This document shows positions 9,475-21,773 of a stretch of DNA of 64,000 nucleotides, in pieces. Origin of the DNA: Grammothele lineata (taxonomy: Eukaryota > Basidiomycota > Agaricomycetes > Polyporales > Polyporaceae); assembly GCA_002150815.3 (NCBI GenBank), contig NDFF03000092.1, positions 1 through 64,000 of the forward strand, given 5' to 3'. Position numbers and translations under genes: made by a program. How positions within the stretch are numbered: the first letter of the stretch is position 1; the number at the start of each line of letters is the position of its first letter. The notes under the pieces were generated by a model. The model was not told the DNA's origin. It did not search any database and saw nothing but the letters and a program-made list of their open reading frames with translations.

Positions 9475-11940
9475 CTACGATGACCCTGCCGCCTCTGCCC
9501 CGCCCGCTGCACCCACTTTCGCATCGACATCCACGAACGGCCACCGCTCCGCGTCGTCCATCGCCTCGCGCCTCTTCCCGGTAAGAGCCATGATCTTGTA
9601 TTGCGCGCCCATGCCGGTAGGGTCGACGAGCCTATCCGCCGCGCTCTCGATTTGAGCCCGGCGTGTGTCGTCGGGCGCCGCAGCCTTGAGTGCGGCGATG
9701 CGCTGACGAAGGCCCATGCGCTGCAGGAAGGCGGCCTGAGTGAGCGGCCCGTGATGCGCGGCTGGGGAGTGCGTGGGCGAAGGTTGAGTTCAATAAACGT
9801 CAGCAGATCGAAGCGCCAGGGTTCGGGAGAGTGGACTCGCGGCGAAACGAGCGAGCGGGGAGAGGCAGTCAGATGACGCCCGGTCCCCGCCGCCCCGTCG
9901 CCGCGTGCGTGGGCAAGGGGTAGATGTGTGGGCTTGAGACGTACCGAGATCGGCGGCTGCCTCCTGTAGGTAGGCAAAATCGACGTTGACTGTTAGGTCG
10001 CACTCGCCGGGGCGATGGAACACGTCTACAAGCTTGTGGTCTTTGAAGCCCTAGAACCGACAGAGCGGAGTGAGCGTGGTACTCCTGGCGCGGCCTCCGG
10101 CAGACAAAACGTGTCGAGTGGAGGCCGATGAGCTCGCGGGAACGGGAACGACGAGAAGGGGCGAAGGCAGGAGAAGAGGACGGAGAATGGGGGAAGGGTG
10201 AACCACATACGCGGAAAGAGCTGCCGTAAACTTTGTCGCCGCCGTAGTCGACAATGAGCGCGCTACCAGCGGTGCCAGTGCCGTCGGCTCCATCATTGGG
10301 TTTGGCGTGAAAAAGCTCCCCGATCCTCCGCGCGATTTTGAAGGATGCAGGGGACACCTCGATGCGCGAGCCGGCAGGCAGCTTCAGGAACCGGGGTGAT
10401 GACAGTCCGAGGAGCGTCGCGGTTGGCGTGGGGGTTGGAGATAGGACCTGCCGAAAACGAGAGGCCACACCTGCAGGCTGAATGTCCAGGGGAGAAGTAG
10501 AAAGAACATCGGACGATTTTAGGATTGTCGGCGCAGCCGGATCGGTCCCAGCGGCAATCATAATCTCTTGCCATCCTTGCGACGTTCTCTGCGGGCCAAA
10601 CCATCAGAGCAGTGAACTTAGCGGTCAGAAGGCGGGCCCACCTGCAGCAAGTGGAAAGGAAGGGCGTCAAAAAACTCGTGAGCCAACACGAGCGTGAACT
10701 TCTGTGGATCTGGTGAGATTTGGTCGATGGAGTCGTGCCAGCTGAGCGACCCCCCAAGACGCTGAACGGAGTCTCCGAGCTTCTGCTCTTGATTTGCGCG
10801 CATTGTTTGACTTGTTTCCACAAGACAGATCTCATTGATGGATTTCCTCGCTACAGGAAATTGCGAAAATACCTGTAGTCAAATTCGTGAGGCCGAGGCG
10901 TGTCGCTGCACAAGGGGTTACGTACCCGTAGCACGTCGTGCATGAGCGTGCCGCGTCCCGGCCCCAGTTCCACGAGGCGAATCTCCCGTGACATGCCGGA
11001 GTTCATCCACTGAGAAAGCAACCATACTGCGAGAAGCTATGGTCGGCGCTGAGAGTTCGTTATCACTGATGTTCCTCGGAAAGATTCTGGAACCACCCAC
11101 TTCCCCGAACACCTGGCTGATCTCAGGACTCGTGATGAAGTCGCCCTTCGACCCAATAACTTGGTTGGCAGTATTCATGTAGTATCCAGCCTTCGGATGT
11201 GATAGGCACATCTGCATGTAGGTCGCGTAGGACACAGGACCTGAAGCCTGGGGTTTCATTCAGCTCAAAAATTCGTCTGGACTACGCCATTGGGTGCGAG
11301 GATGTAACCCCTTCTTTACGGCGTTCTCGTCTACATTTTCTTCTCGTTATTCCAATGCCTTCGAACATGGACATGCCTCTGCACTTGTAACTATTTTCGA
11401 CATCATCAGACGCATCAGCTATGGCTGTTGACCATTCAATTCGCCAGTCAGCTCGCCGCGACAAATATTGTGTTCACGATTGCAGCATGTTTTTTCCGAG
11501 CACGTTCTTCGGACGATAGTAATAATTGAGCAGCGCATTCGTATGTCCTGTAAAGCCAATATCACAATACCAGCTATGCCCGCTATATCGACCACAGCCA
11601 TAGCAAAGGCTAGTCAACCAGCCCAGGAAATGCTCCCCGCGTGGCCCGCAAATAGAAAGAACATCACAGGGGATGAAGTTATCGAAAGATAGTACGCATG
11701 ACATCCGCAGACGGATTCTTGCCGTTGACGATACACGTGGGGGGAAGGAAGAGGGGACTATGTAAGTAGGCCTACCTTGATCGTATCAAGCAGTATTTTT
11801 TCCACCTCCGTAGGTGTTCCATTCGGCGTCATCAACGACCTCCGTGTCTCCGCCCCTATACCGGACCTGCCAACACAATATGCAGCGCTTGTGCCACGCC
11901 TCAGTCCGGTGAGAAACGCTCGGCTCCGGGTCCAAGTCAT
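9475..11940 (-). CDS. NDUFAF7-like mitochondrial protein arginine methyltransferase
   Basis: This belongs to the MidA/NDUFAF7 family of S-adenosylmethionine-dependent methyltransferases of the mitochondrial matrix. In animals the enzyme dimethylates an arginine of complex I subunit NDUFS2 during assembly. Exon 1 (11776-11940) starts MTWTRSRAFLTGLRRG, an Arg-rich targeting peptide without early acidic residues, and ends EVEKILLDTIK. After a 528-nt intron the protein continues ASGPVSYATYMQMCLSHP, GDFITSPEISQVFGE, then LVELGPGRGTLMHDVLR (the cofactor-binding glycine loop), VLAHEFFDALPFHLLQ, ALIVDYGGDK and KLVDVFHRPGECDLTVNVDF, and ends near 9478. All the family blocks are present in order. It shares a 396-bp divergent promoter region with eIF6. 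The existence of complex I in most Agaricomycetes makes the role plausible. Confidence 0.88.
11248..11775 (-). other. Unusually long intron (528 nt) of the NDUFAF7-like gene
   Basis: The donor GTAGGC follows codon 55 at 11776, and the acceptor CCCCAG precedes the codon starting at 11247. Both ends are fixed by protein continuity, DTIK to ASGPVSYATY. Other introns in this gene are far shorter. The intron is AT-richer than the flanks. I see no recognisable coding content, terminal repeats or target-site duplication. Confidence 0.75.
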
Positions 11941-12336
11941 AATGACTTCGGGATTAACTGTCTTATCGTCTCCGGGTCTATGAGATGGCGATTGGCGAGC
12001 CGAGAACGGGAGTTTCGGGCTTCGATGAACAGCAGCGAGTCAGAGGTGCAGTCACGAGAGGCGGAGGCAAGGAGGAGGCAATGCGGAACGCGAGACAAGC
12101 GACGTGCATTCCGTCGCGGGCGGCTACGCGCTCGGAGCCGGAGCGACTGACGCGCTCCCGGAGTGCTCCCGGCCCGGCGGATATATCTCCTCCGCACTTT
12201 TCTCTCCAAGGCCACAACACCCCTTCAGCCACCTCCATCTCGTCCCTCGTCTTTTGTATCTCCTTTCCTCTAACACCACCTACTCTCCCCGAAGCAGCAA
12301 AAAACCGGTCACTTTCACGACAACCCCCCCTCTACC
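11941..12336. promoter_or_regulatory. Divergent promoter region between the NDUFAF7-like gene and eIF6
   Basis: These 396 bp separate two start codons pointing outwards. A GGATATATCT element at about 12178-12187 could act as a TATA box for eIF6. A pyrimidine-rich stretch follows immediately before the eIF6 ATG. Confidence 0.4.
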
Positions 12337-13319
12337 ATGGCTACCCGTACGTCTGGATCGGAGGCGCGGAGCTGGGGTAGCCGGACTGAAAACTTCGGAT
12401 CGCAGGCATCCAGTTCGAAAACAGCAGCGACATTGGTGTCTTCTCAAAGCTGACGAACAGCTACTGCCTCTGTGCGATACAGGGCAGCACGAACTTTTAC
12501 TCCGCGTTCGAGAGCGAACTTGGAGATGTCGTTCCGATCGTGCACACGAGCATTGGCGGCACGCGGATCATCGGACGACTAACGGCTGGTGCGTTCATCC
12601 GTTACGTTTCTTCGAAGGTCTTCCTGAGCCCGGTGCTTCCTCTTAGGCAACCGTCATGGCTTGCTCGTGCCTTCTACCACCACCGACCAAGAGCTCCAAC
12701 ATCTCCGGAACTCGCTCCCCGATGCCGTCGCGATCCAGCGAGTAGAGGAGAGGCTATCCGCGCTGGGCAACGTCATCGCGTGCAATGATTACGTTGCGCT
12801 CGTGCATCCAGACATCGACCGGGAGACCGAGGAGATCATCGCGGACGTGCTCAAGGTCGAGGTCTTCCGGCAAACGATCGCCGACAACGTGCTTGTCGGC
12901 TCCTATGCCGTCATCTCGAATCAGGGCGGGATCGTGCATCCCAAGACGAGCATACAGGATCAGGACGAGCTCAGCAGTCTCCTCCAGGTTCCCCTTGTGG
13001 TATGTTCCTCCCTTCACGTGTACGACCCTGGCTGATTTGACGGCGTGTCCTGTGCTCTGTAGGCCGGTACCGTGAACCGAGGTTCCGATGTACTGGGTGC
13101 GGGCCTCGTGGTGAATGACTGGTGTGCATTCACGGGGCTTGATACCACTGCTACGGAGATAAGCGTCATCGAGGCAGCATTCAGTGCGTATCTTGACGTA
13201 TCGTTGCCACCCTGCGGCGAAGATCCTGACGCCGCGGCCTGTTCGCAGAGTTGCAAGGACAGAGTTCGGCGGCGGTCATTGGAGAGATGCGCGACTCACT
13301 CATCGACAGTTGGGCATGA
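12337..13319 (+). CDS. TIF6: Translation initiation factor 6 (eIF6/Tif6)
   Basis: This is an essential anti-association factor that binds the 60S ribosomal subunit, is needed for its biogenesis in the nucleolus and is released in the cytoplasm. Exon 1 is only ten bases (ATGGCTACCC). The join to 12404 gives [26 protein letters not shown], followed by [121 protein letters not shown] and a C-terminal [12 protein letters not shown]. This covers the whole pentein fold of about 245 residues. Every block is strongly conserved with the yeast and human proteins. Four introns are inferred. The TGA is at 13317-13319. Confidence 0.95.
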
Positions 13320-13819
13320 TCTGCGCTATGACGCATCCATGCATACCCGAGGGCTCTCCGGTTGTATCCACTTGCTTGTATTGTGTCGCATCGCATTGGC
13401 ATCGCGGGACCGCAGTAGTTTCACCATCTGTATCTCTACTCGTAGCACCTTCACCCACCCAGACTCGTATTCCGCCGCGCATTCTTCTCTGTTTGACTGG
13501 GCGATGTACAAAACGAGTGATAACGACACCTGAGAGTGTTGTGAACCGAAGACGGGGAACGCGGACAGACACCTGACGCATGCGCAGGACACGCGCAGAA
13601 CACGCGCGATTGGGCGGTGACGTTGTATGGCGCGCCGCTCGACTAGTTGGGCTTCGCGCTCGTTCCTTTGGGTTATACATTTGGCGCGACGTTCCGTTCT
13701 ATCGCGCGCTGTCCCTTGACTCGTCCCTTCTCCTGCCCTCTACGTCCACCGTCCTCCCGCCCGCCCGCCTGACGATTATCCACTTGTCGTAATCAAACCA
13801 CGCTCACCGTCCGCCGCCC
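13320..13819. other. Intergenic region with the promoter of the paladin-like gene
   Basis: This 500-bp gap has no gene-like open frame. The last 100 bp before 13820 are C- and T-rich, as often seen just upstream of fungal start codons. Confidence 0.5.
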
Positions 13820-16800
13820 ATGGCAATGAACATCCGCTCCTCTAATGGGGCAGCAGCGAGCATGCGTCCGGCCTCTGCTCCACCGCAGAGCGTACCTGAG
13901 AGCCATACGCAAGGTGTACCCCGTCGGCCTGCAGAGGGCGATCTGCGTAGGAGACTATTAAGTGGCTCTGTGGCCGAGGGTATAGAGCTCCCAGACACGC
14001 CCCCCCTCGATCTCATGCCTCAGCTGCAGCGTTCTGGCCCTACCATCGTGAAGACGCGCTCGGGGAGCGTCCTCGCGCGTGGGGTGATTCTTAAGACGGA
14101 CCACTATCCCTCGGGTGCGCTCTCATGCTATATTGACGCTTCGCTTTCCAGTGTGGCTGAGCGCATGGGCATGTGAAAATAGGTCGAGCTCTTGATCTCG
14201 ACATCAACGTCCATGGCGCACCGAACTTCCGGGCACCGCGTCAAGGCAGCCTCAACGTCTATGGTGTCGCCCAACCGCGTACACAAGGCTTGCGAGCGAT
14301 CCTCTCGGTACTACGCTGCCGACCGGACATCCCGAACTCCACACATGTAGTTTGGTTTTGCACGCGTGAGGAGCCTATAGGTGCGTACACTTTCAGGCAG
14401 TCTGATGGGATGGCGGGAGAAGGCTGGAGCAGGATGAGCGCGCGGCTTCCTGATTGTCTGAAGACTTGAGACATGGACGTTAATATATTCTTGTCACATC
14501 CTTCAAGTCTACATCTCCGGCCGCCCCTTCGTCTTGCGCGACGCTGCTGAGCCTCGAAGAGCTCTGAAGCTTTCTGACCGAGCGGAAAATCTGGAAGAGA
14601 TTGAACGTCGCCTGAAGAATGACATCCTTGCAGAATCCGCGAAGTGAGTACTGTTGGGCCTTGGACAGGGGGGCATATGATAACACGAGAGCACAGGTTT
14701 GGAGGGTTGGTTTTGACACACAACGAAGTTGGTAAGTAACAGGTAATCAATTACGTTCCAATGTCAGGCTCTGACAGCTTATTCCCTGTAGCATCTGATG
14801 CTGGTGACGGTGCCATCCTCCCAACATGGACTGCGGTCGATGTAAATAACGTCAGAACACAGCGAGAGCTCATGGAGAACATGAGGAAGGACGGTTGGAA
14901 TGTTGAAGTACGTTCACTTACTCATATCTTCGCGCATATACTGACCGTTCTGGCTCAGTATCACCGGTAGGCAATATAGAGACCAGAAGACGTGAGCATA
15001 CTAACTCACTATTCTACTAGGATTCCAATTTCTCCAGAGCGTCCAGTAGAGGTCAGTGGCTGCACAGGTTTAAACGTTCAGCATGAGCTCAGCGTGGCCG
15101 TAGGACAACTATCTAGATGCATACCTTCGCGTCATCAAGGATACAGATCCTCTGTCGACCGCGCTCGTCTTCAACTGTGGTATGGGCGCTGTGCGAACTA
15201 CGTTCGCCATGGTCGCTGCTTGCATAATTCGCCGGAAGCAGTTCATTGACCGTGGCCTGGATGACCCGTACACCCCGCGATCGGTCGGCTCCAGATCCGG
15301 TATGAACACGGTGAGTAACGGGGATAGGATATTTACCGGCACCATCTCATTTGTCCCTTTCATTAGCCCTCCGGAATGTCGCCAGTGAGCAACAACTAGC
15401 CGTAACCAGGACTGGCGTACTGACGATCTATGATAGCCAACGAACGCGAAGATCTTGCAGACTCTGGAGCAGGCTAATGCTCAGCAAGACATGAACCGCT
15501 CTCTGCTCCGTATTACCTATATCCTGCAGCAGTGTAAGCGGTAGAACATATCGCGGGGTTCCCCTTAAGTTGAATACCTACACTTTCCAGATCTGGACAC
15601 GAAGAACACCCAATCCGCTATTGAACTTCTCCTCACTCAGCCATCGTTGTTGGAGGCGCTTCGCAAGGCACACATGGGCAACTATGGTATCGTTCTCAGT
15701 CTACTTGGATGTCTTGAGCATGGTATCAGGGCGAAGAAACTGGTGGATAAAGTAATCGACGTTTGTGCGTATCTCATCCCGGTTCAAGTAAAATGTATGT
15801 TGACTTGCCTTTCCAGGCGATCACGTCGTTAATCTCAGAGAGGAGATCTTCCTGAATCGCATTCGGTACTCACTCACCACTGCAGTCGATGACAAAGAAA
15901 GGGAGAACTTCCTTAGTAAAGCTGTAAAGTCTATGGAGAAATAGTTTGTTCTCTTTCTTGCGTCTGTTGTTAAATGACTCATCCTCGACGTTACAGCTTC
16001 TTCGCCATCGCTTTCGCAAACTATGTGGAGATGCAGGACGACTTCAGCCAAAGCTTCGCCGGTTGGCTCAAAGCGCGAACGGAGATTTGGAAGTATGTAT
16101 ACCTCCTCTGTCTTCTTCGGACAGTACTGACCAACGTCTCAGTCAAGTCACGTTCCTGCGGAAATCACACGGTTCAAGGCTCAATGTCTTCGCACCCATC
16201 AACGATCTCTCCACGCTGTCCAAGACTGGCGCCGATCACCGAGCCCTACTGCCTGGCCAGCAGAACGATGTAGCAATAGCAGGCGGTCAGATACTTGGGG
16301 ATGAATATTCAGATCATGTTGTGAAGGTACGCAGAAGCACACGACCACTATCCGAGAAACTCACAAATGGTCCATTAGAACCGAAGCGGCATCATTCTAC
16401 GGGAAGGGTACGTTGAAAGTCCTCAGCTTTAACCCATTCGTGTTGAGTTCTTTGTGCAGGATGCTTCTCAAGTCAGACCAGTGGCTTAGTCGCTCAACTC
16501 AAGTGTCCGACGGTGTCCGTGGCGCAATCAACTTCCGCAACATACAAGGCACTAGTATCTACGCTCTTGGCCAACCAACGCTTGAAGCTATCGACGAGGT
16601 CGTGCGCCGAGTGCATGCTGCCCACCCGAACGCCGCGAGAATAATGTGGATTACTCTTCGTGAAGAGCCGATCGTGTATGTCAATGGAGCGCCCTATTGC
16701 TTGCGCCGGGAGCGGTTCTCGCTGCGCAATATGAAAGGTTTGTGAATATAAATAGTCGGAGCAGTGAATCGTTCGTTGACAGATCTAATGTCTACAGACT

Positions 16801-19772
16801 ACGGAGGGATCTCAGCTTCGCGGCTGGAAGTGCTCGAAGAACGGCTCCGAGACGATGTTATCAGCGAGGTCCATGCTTTCGGCGGCCGGTGAACTATTCC
16901 TAATCTCAAGATCCCTGATAAACTCTCATCTCACTCATGACACTCCCTCGTAGACTGCTCTTGCACACGGAAACGGCGGACGGGTCCGTAATCCCTGTGT
17001 GGGAAGAAGTCGACAGTAACAATATCATGGTCTTGAAGGACGTAATGGCAGACCGCAGACACGCCGCAGAAAACCTCGATCTCGGATATGCACGCATACC
17101 TATCACAGCGGAGCGCCCTCCAGACTTCGCCGACCTTAGCGAGCTCATAGAGGTCATGATCCGGAGCAATGCAAGTGGAGCGCCAGTCGTCATCAATTGC
17201 CAGCTGGGTCGTGGCAGGAGTACCCTCACCTCGGTGCGTTTACGGATCGTTAGAAACGGAGGTTTGTCTGGGATACTGAAGGATTTGGCCACAGGTTATC
17301 CTACTTCTCATTCAGCAGTGGTTAGCAAGAGCTACAACTCTCCGTGACCCAACGACTCCAGGGCCCCTCCAGCGGACGCTAACCACGACTTCGCTCGCGA
17401 GCTTGTACGATGTGGTCCCTCACCGCGCCTCGCGTCACTCCTACCAGATCATCAACAGTACGTGGCGCACGCGGCGTTTTCATTGCCTGAGGATCTGACC
17501 GCAGCTGACGTTTCATCCCTCGCAGACCTCCTGCGTGTGATTCGCAAAGGGCCAATGGTGAAACAGGCAGTAGACGACGCGATAGACCAATGTGCCGAGG
17601 TCATGAACTTGCGCGACTCAATTGAGGAGGCACGCTCGCGCGCGGAACAAGCCCCCGACGAGCGGCAGCGCCGTCTGCACGCGCACCGCGGGCTGCAGAA
17701 CCTCCGGCGGTACTTCGAGCTTATCATCTTCCAGGCGTACCTTCAGTCGGCGGAGCCGGACACGATGCAGACGCACGAGAGCCTCGAGTCCTTCGTGAAA
17801 AGCCGGCCGGTTATCAAGACGTTCGAGAAGGAGTTGATAACTGAGGACTTGAACACGCTCAAGCCTCTCGAGCGCGTTGACGTCGGGGACGGCGCACCGC
17901 TCCCGGACGAGGTGAAAAACTTGGTGGCAAATCGGTCAGGTGGGATCCTGTCAGCGTCGACGATCCTCAAGAGCGACTTCTTCTCGAACCTGCAAAAGAT
18001 GAGCTTGCCGGAGTACGTCCTTTGTGTTCACTAAGGTTTTCATATACCGGATAGGACTGATGGGTTTCATAGGCGGATAGATGGTGCTCCCAACTTCAGG
18101 CGTGTTCCGTTGGCGCTGCGGCTCGTATCAACACCAGCCTCATCGCCACCCGCGACTGGAGCGGACCGCCTGGACTTTGTTACTGCCACTAACGACAAGT
18201 GGGTCTGCGGGAGGTACGCACATCTAGATTCCTTTGACTTGGAATTGAGCTGATGAATGGGCATAAAGTGGGATGCCGACTGTTGATGGGTACGTTACTT
18301 GCTGGGTGAATATCATCAGAGCTGTGATTCACATCGCGAACAGGTTGCGCCGTGCTTTACAGAGAGTCAATGCGCACCCAGAGGGAGGCAACACAGTATA
18401 TTGGACTTCACTGCGAGAGGTACGTTTACGTGATTCCCTAAGAAGTCCTTGGAGCTTAATGCCCCACCCGGTATAGGAACCGGTCATATACGTTGCGGGC
18501 CGCCCGCACGTCCTGCGTCTTCTAGACAAGCCTTTGGAGAACGTCGAGTGAGTTTTTTTGCTGTGCTATCGAATACAGCGGTTGAGCGAGGATCCCGTAG
18601 AGCCACCGGAGTTACTACCTCCGTCGTCGAGGCGATGGAAGACAACCTCAAACGGGACGTGATCCGCGAAGTGCGCGCTGGTTCTGGGCGTATCTTACTC
18701 CACGACGAGGTCGAGGAACGGCCGGGGGTATTCTCCATCATCCCCATTTGGGAGCAAGTCGAGGAGAAGGACATCATGACTCCTCGTGATGTCTACAACC
18801 TCATGGTAAAAGAAGGCTATAAGGTGCGACTTTGGCTATAATCTGTGGATTCTATCTGACTCTACTTACTGGATAGGTCGACTACGGGCGAGTCGCCGTG
18901 GTATGTTCACTACTTTGACTGCTCCTCGTGGAAGACTTTGCGCTGACTCATCATCGCATCGTGTAGACAGATGAACAAGCGCCATTGCCGGGGGCGCTCT
19001 CGCAACTCTTGATGCGAGTTCGTACAGGGCTGGAAAGCGGACACCCGGCCGATTTCATATTCAACTGCCAAATGGGCCGGGGCCGGACTACCAGCGGGAT
19101 GGTCAGCGCGTGTCTGATTGCCACGACCGTGACATGGGAGCACGACGCGGAGAGCAAGCTGCAAGAAGACGAGCAGAGTGTCAACGCCTTGGAGCACTAC
19201 GACTCCATTGACGGTCCCTCGGAGGAAGAAGCGTACCTTCAAGGTGAGCTCTCGCTGATCTCCCTAATTTTAGAACACACCTGAACAATTTTTGCAGGAG
19301 AATACAAGATTATCCTGCAGCTCGTTAGCGTGCTCTCGCACGGGAAGCTGGCGAAACGCCTTACAGACCGGGCGATTGATCAGATGCAAGATGTCCAGAA
19401 TCTACGCAAGGCAATCTACGAGTATGTATTACCGGCCCCTAGCACTGCTCTCCGGCACATGCTGACTCCTGGCTTGATCAGCTACAAGCTGAAAGTGCAG
19501 GCGAGTGAGAAGGGCAGCGCAAAGGAACGCAAGTTGATGGACATCGGTGTGAACTATCTGTAAGACGTCATTCGATTTCTTGACTGAGTGATTGCTGAAC
19601 TGGTGCTGTGACTGCACCCTGCCCCGCCAGGTACCGCTACGGCACGTTGATCGTGTTTGCGAACTACTTGATCGAGATGCGAGAGGGCAGCACGGGCGAA
19701 GTGAGTTTCCCCGCCTGGCTGGAGGAGCGACGGGAGATTACGATGCTGCTGGGACGGAGAACACTGGACTGA
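13820..19772 (+). CDS. Paladin-like protein with three tandem CX5R phosphatase modules
   Basis: This large, intron-rich gene of about 6 kb encodes a protein related to animal paladin (PALD1). Such proteins are built from repeated dual-specificity or inositol-phosphatase-like domains. Three modules can be traced. Each has a substrate-side motif of the form ILKxDxx, a GAPNFR or GAINFR motif, a strand ending REEP followed by VYI/YV and a GRPxVLR-like motif, a PxW.xVxxxN stretch, and a cysteine P-loop. The P-loops are CGMGAVR (Cys codon 15176-15178), CQLGRGR (17198-17200) and CQMGRGR (19066-19068). Cys and Arg are kept in all three, so catalysis is possible, though animal paladin has been reported as inactive or weak. 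The protein ends YGTLIVFANYLIEMREG and WLEERREITMLLGRRTLD. I joined exons by motif only, so individual small exons may be misplaced. Substrate unknown; phosphoinositides or inositol phosphates are candidates. Confidence 0.8.
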
Positions 19773-20239
19773 AGTGTCGTGTGCCCGCTGAGTGTGCCTT
19801 GTGTTTACGATACAATTCACTGTAGCGTAGAAGAGTGCCTATTAATGTATACGGCGGTGTATGATCACAATCATGATGCGCTCTGGAGCAGCTGGGGGCG
19901 GCGGGGCACGTCGAGCTGCGTCGAGGCGCGGTGGACGGGGGAGGAGAAGCGCCGGGCGGACCGAGATAAATATCAGTCGCCGTGGCAGCTGCACGTGATG
20001 GGAGCTGGCTCACCGCCTTGCAGGCCGTTTCGCACTCGACCGCTGCGCTTCGACGTTTTCCACACCCTCTCCGCCGTCTTTCCACCACCACCGCCCTCTT
20101 CCTCTCTCCTTCAGCTCACTGCGCCCTGCGCCCCGTCCACGACGTGCCCCACGACCTCCACGAAGTCTCCTTCGTTACCTCACACCGCCGGCTGGTATAA
20201 TTTCCTCCTTCTTCCCCACACGTTCCCGTCTCTCGCCCC
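19773..20239. other. Intergenic region with the promoter of the wall-sensor-like gene
   Basis: These 467 bp contain no gene. From about 20050 to the ATG the strand is strongly pyrimidine-rich, with CACC and CTTC runs, typical of a highly expressed basidiomycete promoter and 5' leader. Confidence 0.45.
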
Positions 20240-21773
20240 ATGTTGACCTCAAGGTCCCTGGCACGATGCCTTGTCCTCCTATCCGTTAACGCCCTCCTTC
20301 TCGCATCCTCGGTAGACGCACGGCCAGGCAATGCTCTTGCCCTCCCCATCCCCACTGCCGTGCCCATCGCTCGCGGGCTCTTTGGTGGCAACAACGACAA
20401 CAGTCAGACGGACACAAATACCGCGACAAACACTGCGACGGAGACCAACACGGCGACTAACACCGCTACCAACACCGCTACGGATACCAATACCAACACG
20501 AACACGAACACCGCTACAAACACCAACACTAACACCAACACCAATACCGACACCAACACCGCTACGAACACTAACACCGCTACAAACACCAATACCGCTA
20601 CGAATACCGACACCAACACTGCTACCAACACCGGTACCAATACCAATACCGCGACAAGCACGGGTCCGGCCACGCCTACGGACACCAACACGACGCCGAC
20701 GGGTCAGACAAATCCCTCTCCGTCGGTAACCGTTGGAACGTCCACAGACCCCAATGGCGATGTAGTCACTGTCACCCAAACATTGTCATCTGCGGATTCC
20801 TCGTCGTCATCGTCGGCCTCCTCTGGCTCCGACAGCAGTGGTAGCGGCTCGTCGGACAAGACCGGTGTTAGCAAGTCGACCATCATTGGTCTCTCGGTGT
20901 GCGGTGGCGTCGCTTTGCTTGGAATTATCGGCTTCGTTGCGTGGAAGTTCACGCGGAAACGGTTCACGGACGACGACTTCGACAGTGAGTACTCTTCATT
21001 TTTCTGCTGGCCTATGCTTTGGGCCGCCTGTGCTTGTCCGCGCCCGGCTGTGTGTTCTACTGCGCTCACAGCGCGGTCGCCGATGGCCGCAGCGCGCCGG
21101 CGTCACTCGACCCTAGATTGGGGTTCGTAGTATCCCTGGTGACATACATCCGGGACGCCTTGTCTGTTCCATGCTGCGCATCGTAGCGCATTGTGGGCTT
21201 ATCCGAGCATCTGCTAACCTCCTTCTGACAGACGAGGCCATCAAATGGCCCGAGCTCAACGCCCATGGCGAGGACGGTGTCCAGCCTCCACTGGCCGCTA
21301 CTCGCACTGGCGGCGCGGGCTTCGAGACATCATCGCAGCTCAACCTCACCATCCAGCGCCCGGATTCTCGCGCTGGCAGCGTGGCCCCGTCAACTAATGG
21401 CGGCTCTTCTGTTGATCTCTATGCTTCCGGTCGTGATCCCTACGCGGTGCCCCCTCTCCCCCACCTCAACCCCAACATGCCGTACCGCGATGACCCCAGC
21501 CAGGCCTACTATGACGCCGACCCGTATGCGCCGGCGGCGCCCCCACCGCAGGGCGAGGCTATTGCCATGAACCAGATCAATCGCGCCCGTTCCCCAGGGC
21601 CGCAAATGGCGTACGGTTACGACGGGCGGGTCAGCCCTGGTCCTCAGCAAGCGCTCGGTATGGATTACCGCGCACGGAGTCCAGGCCCCGCTGCGTCGCT
21701 CTACGCCGCACCGCAAGCAGGGCGCGCGTCCCCAGGACCTCAGATGGCCTACGGCCCCGGTCCTGGATATTAA
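20240..21773 (+). CDS. Single-pass membrane protein with Thr/Asn-rich ectodomain (wall-sensor or mucin-like)
   Basis: Two exons (20240-20984 and 21232-21773, 247-nt intron) encode about 428 residues. Residues 1-27 are a signal peptide ([17 protein letters not shown]). The ectodomain contains a run of roughly 95 residues made almost only of Thr, Asn, Ala and Asp, followed by a Ser/Gly segment. One transmembrane helix lies at about 213-237 ([20 protein letters not shown]), followed by a basic stop-transfer stretch KFTRKRF and an acidic DDDF. The cytoplasmic tail (IKWPELN, then Tyr/Pro-rich) carries four SPGP motifs, several within RARSPGP. The layout matches Mid2/Wsc-type cell-wall stress sensors, but no Wsc cysteine domain is present, so this is an architectural comparison only. 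Thr density predicts heavy O-mannosylation. Its precise function is not known to me. Confidence 0.75.
20405..20695 (+). repeat. In-frame short tandem repeat coding for alternating Thr/Asn
   Basis: Units of the type ACC-AAC-ACC-GCT and ACC-AAC-ACC-AAC are repeated imperfectly with a 6-nt base period and 12- to 18-nt higher periods. The frame is kept throughout, and third positions vary freely (ACC/ACT/ACG/ACA, AAC/AAT). This shows selection on the protein rather than a recently expanded DNA repeat. Confidence 0.8.
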
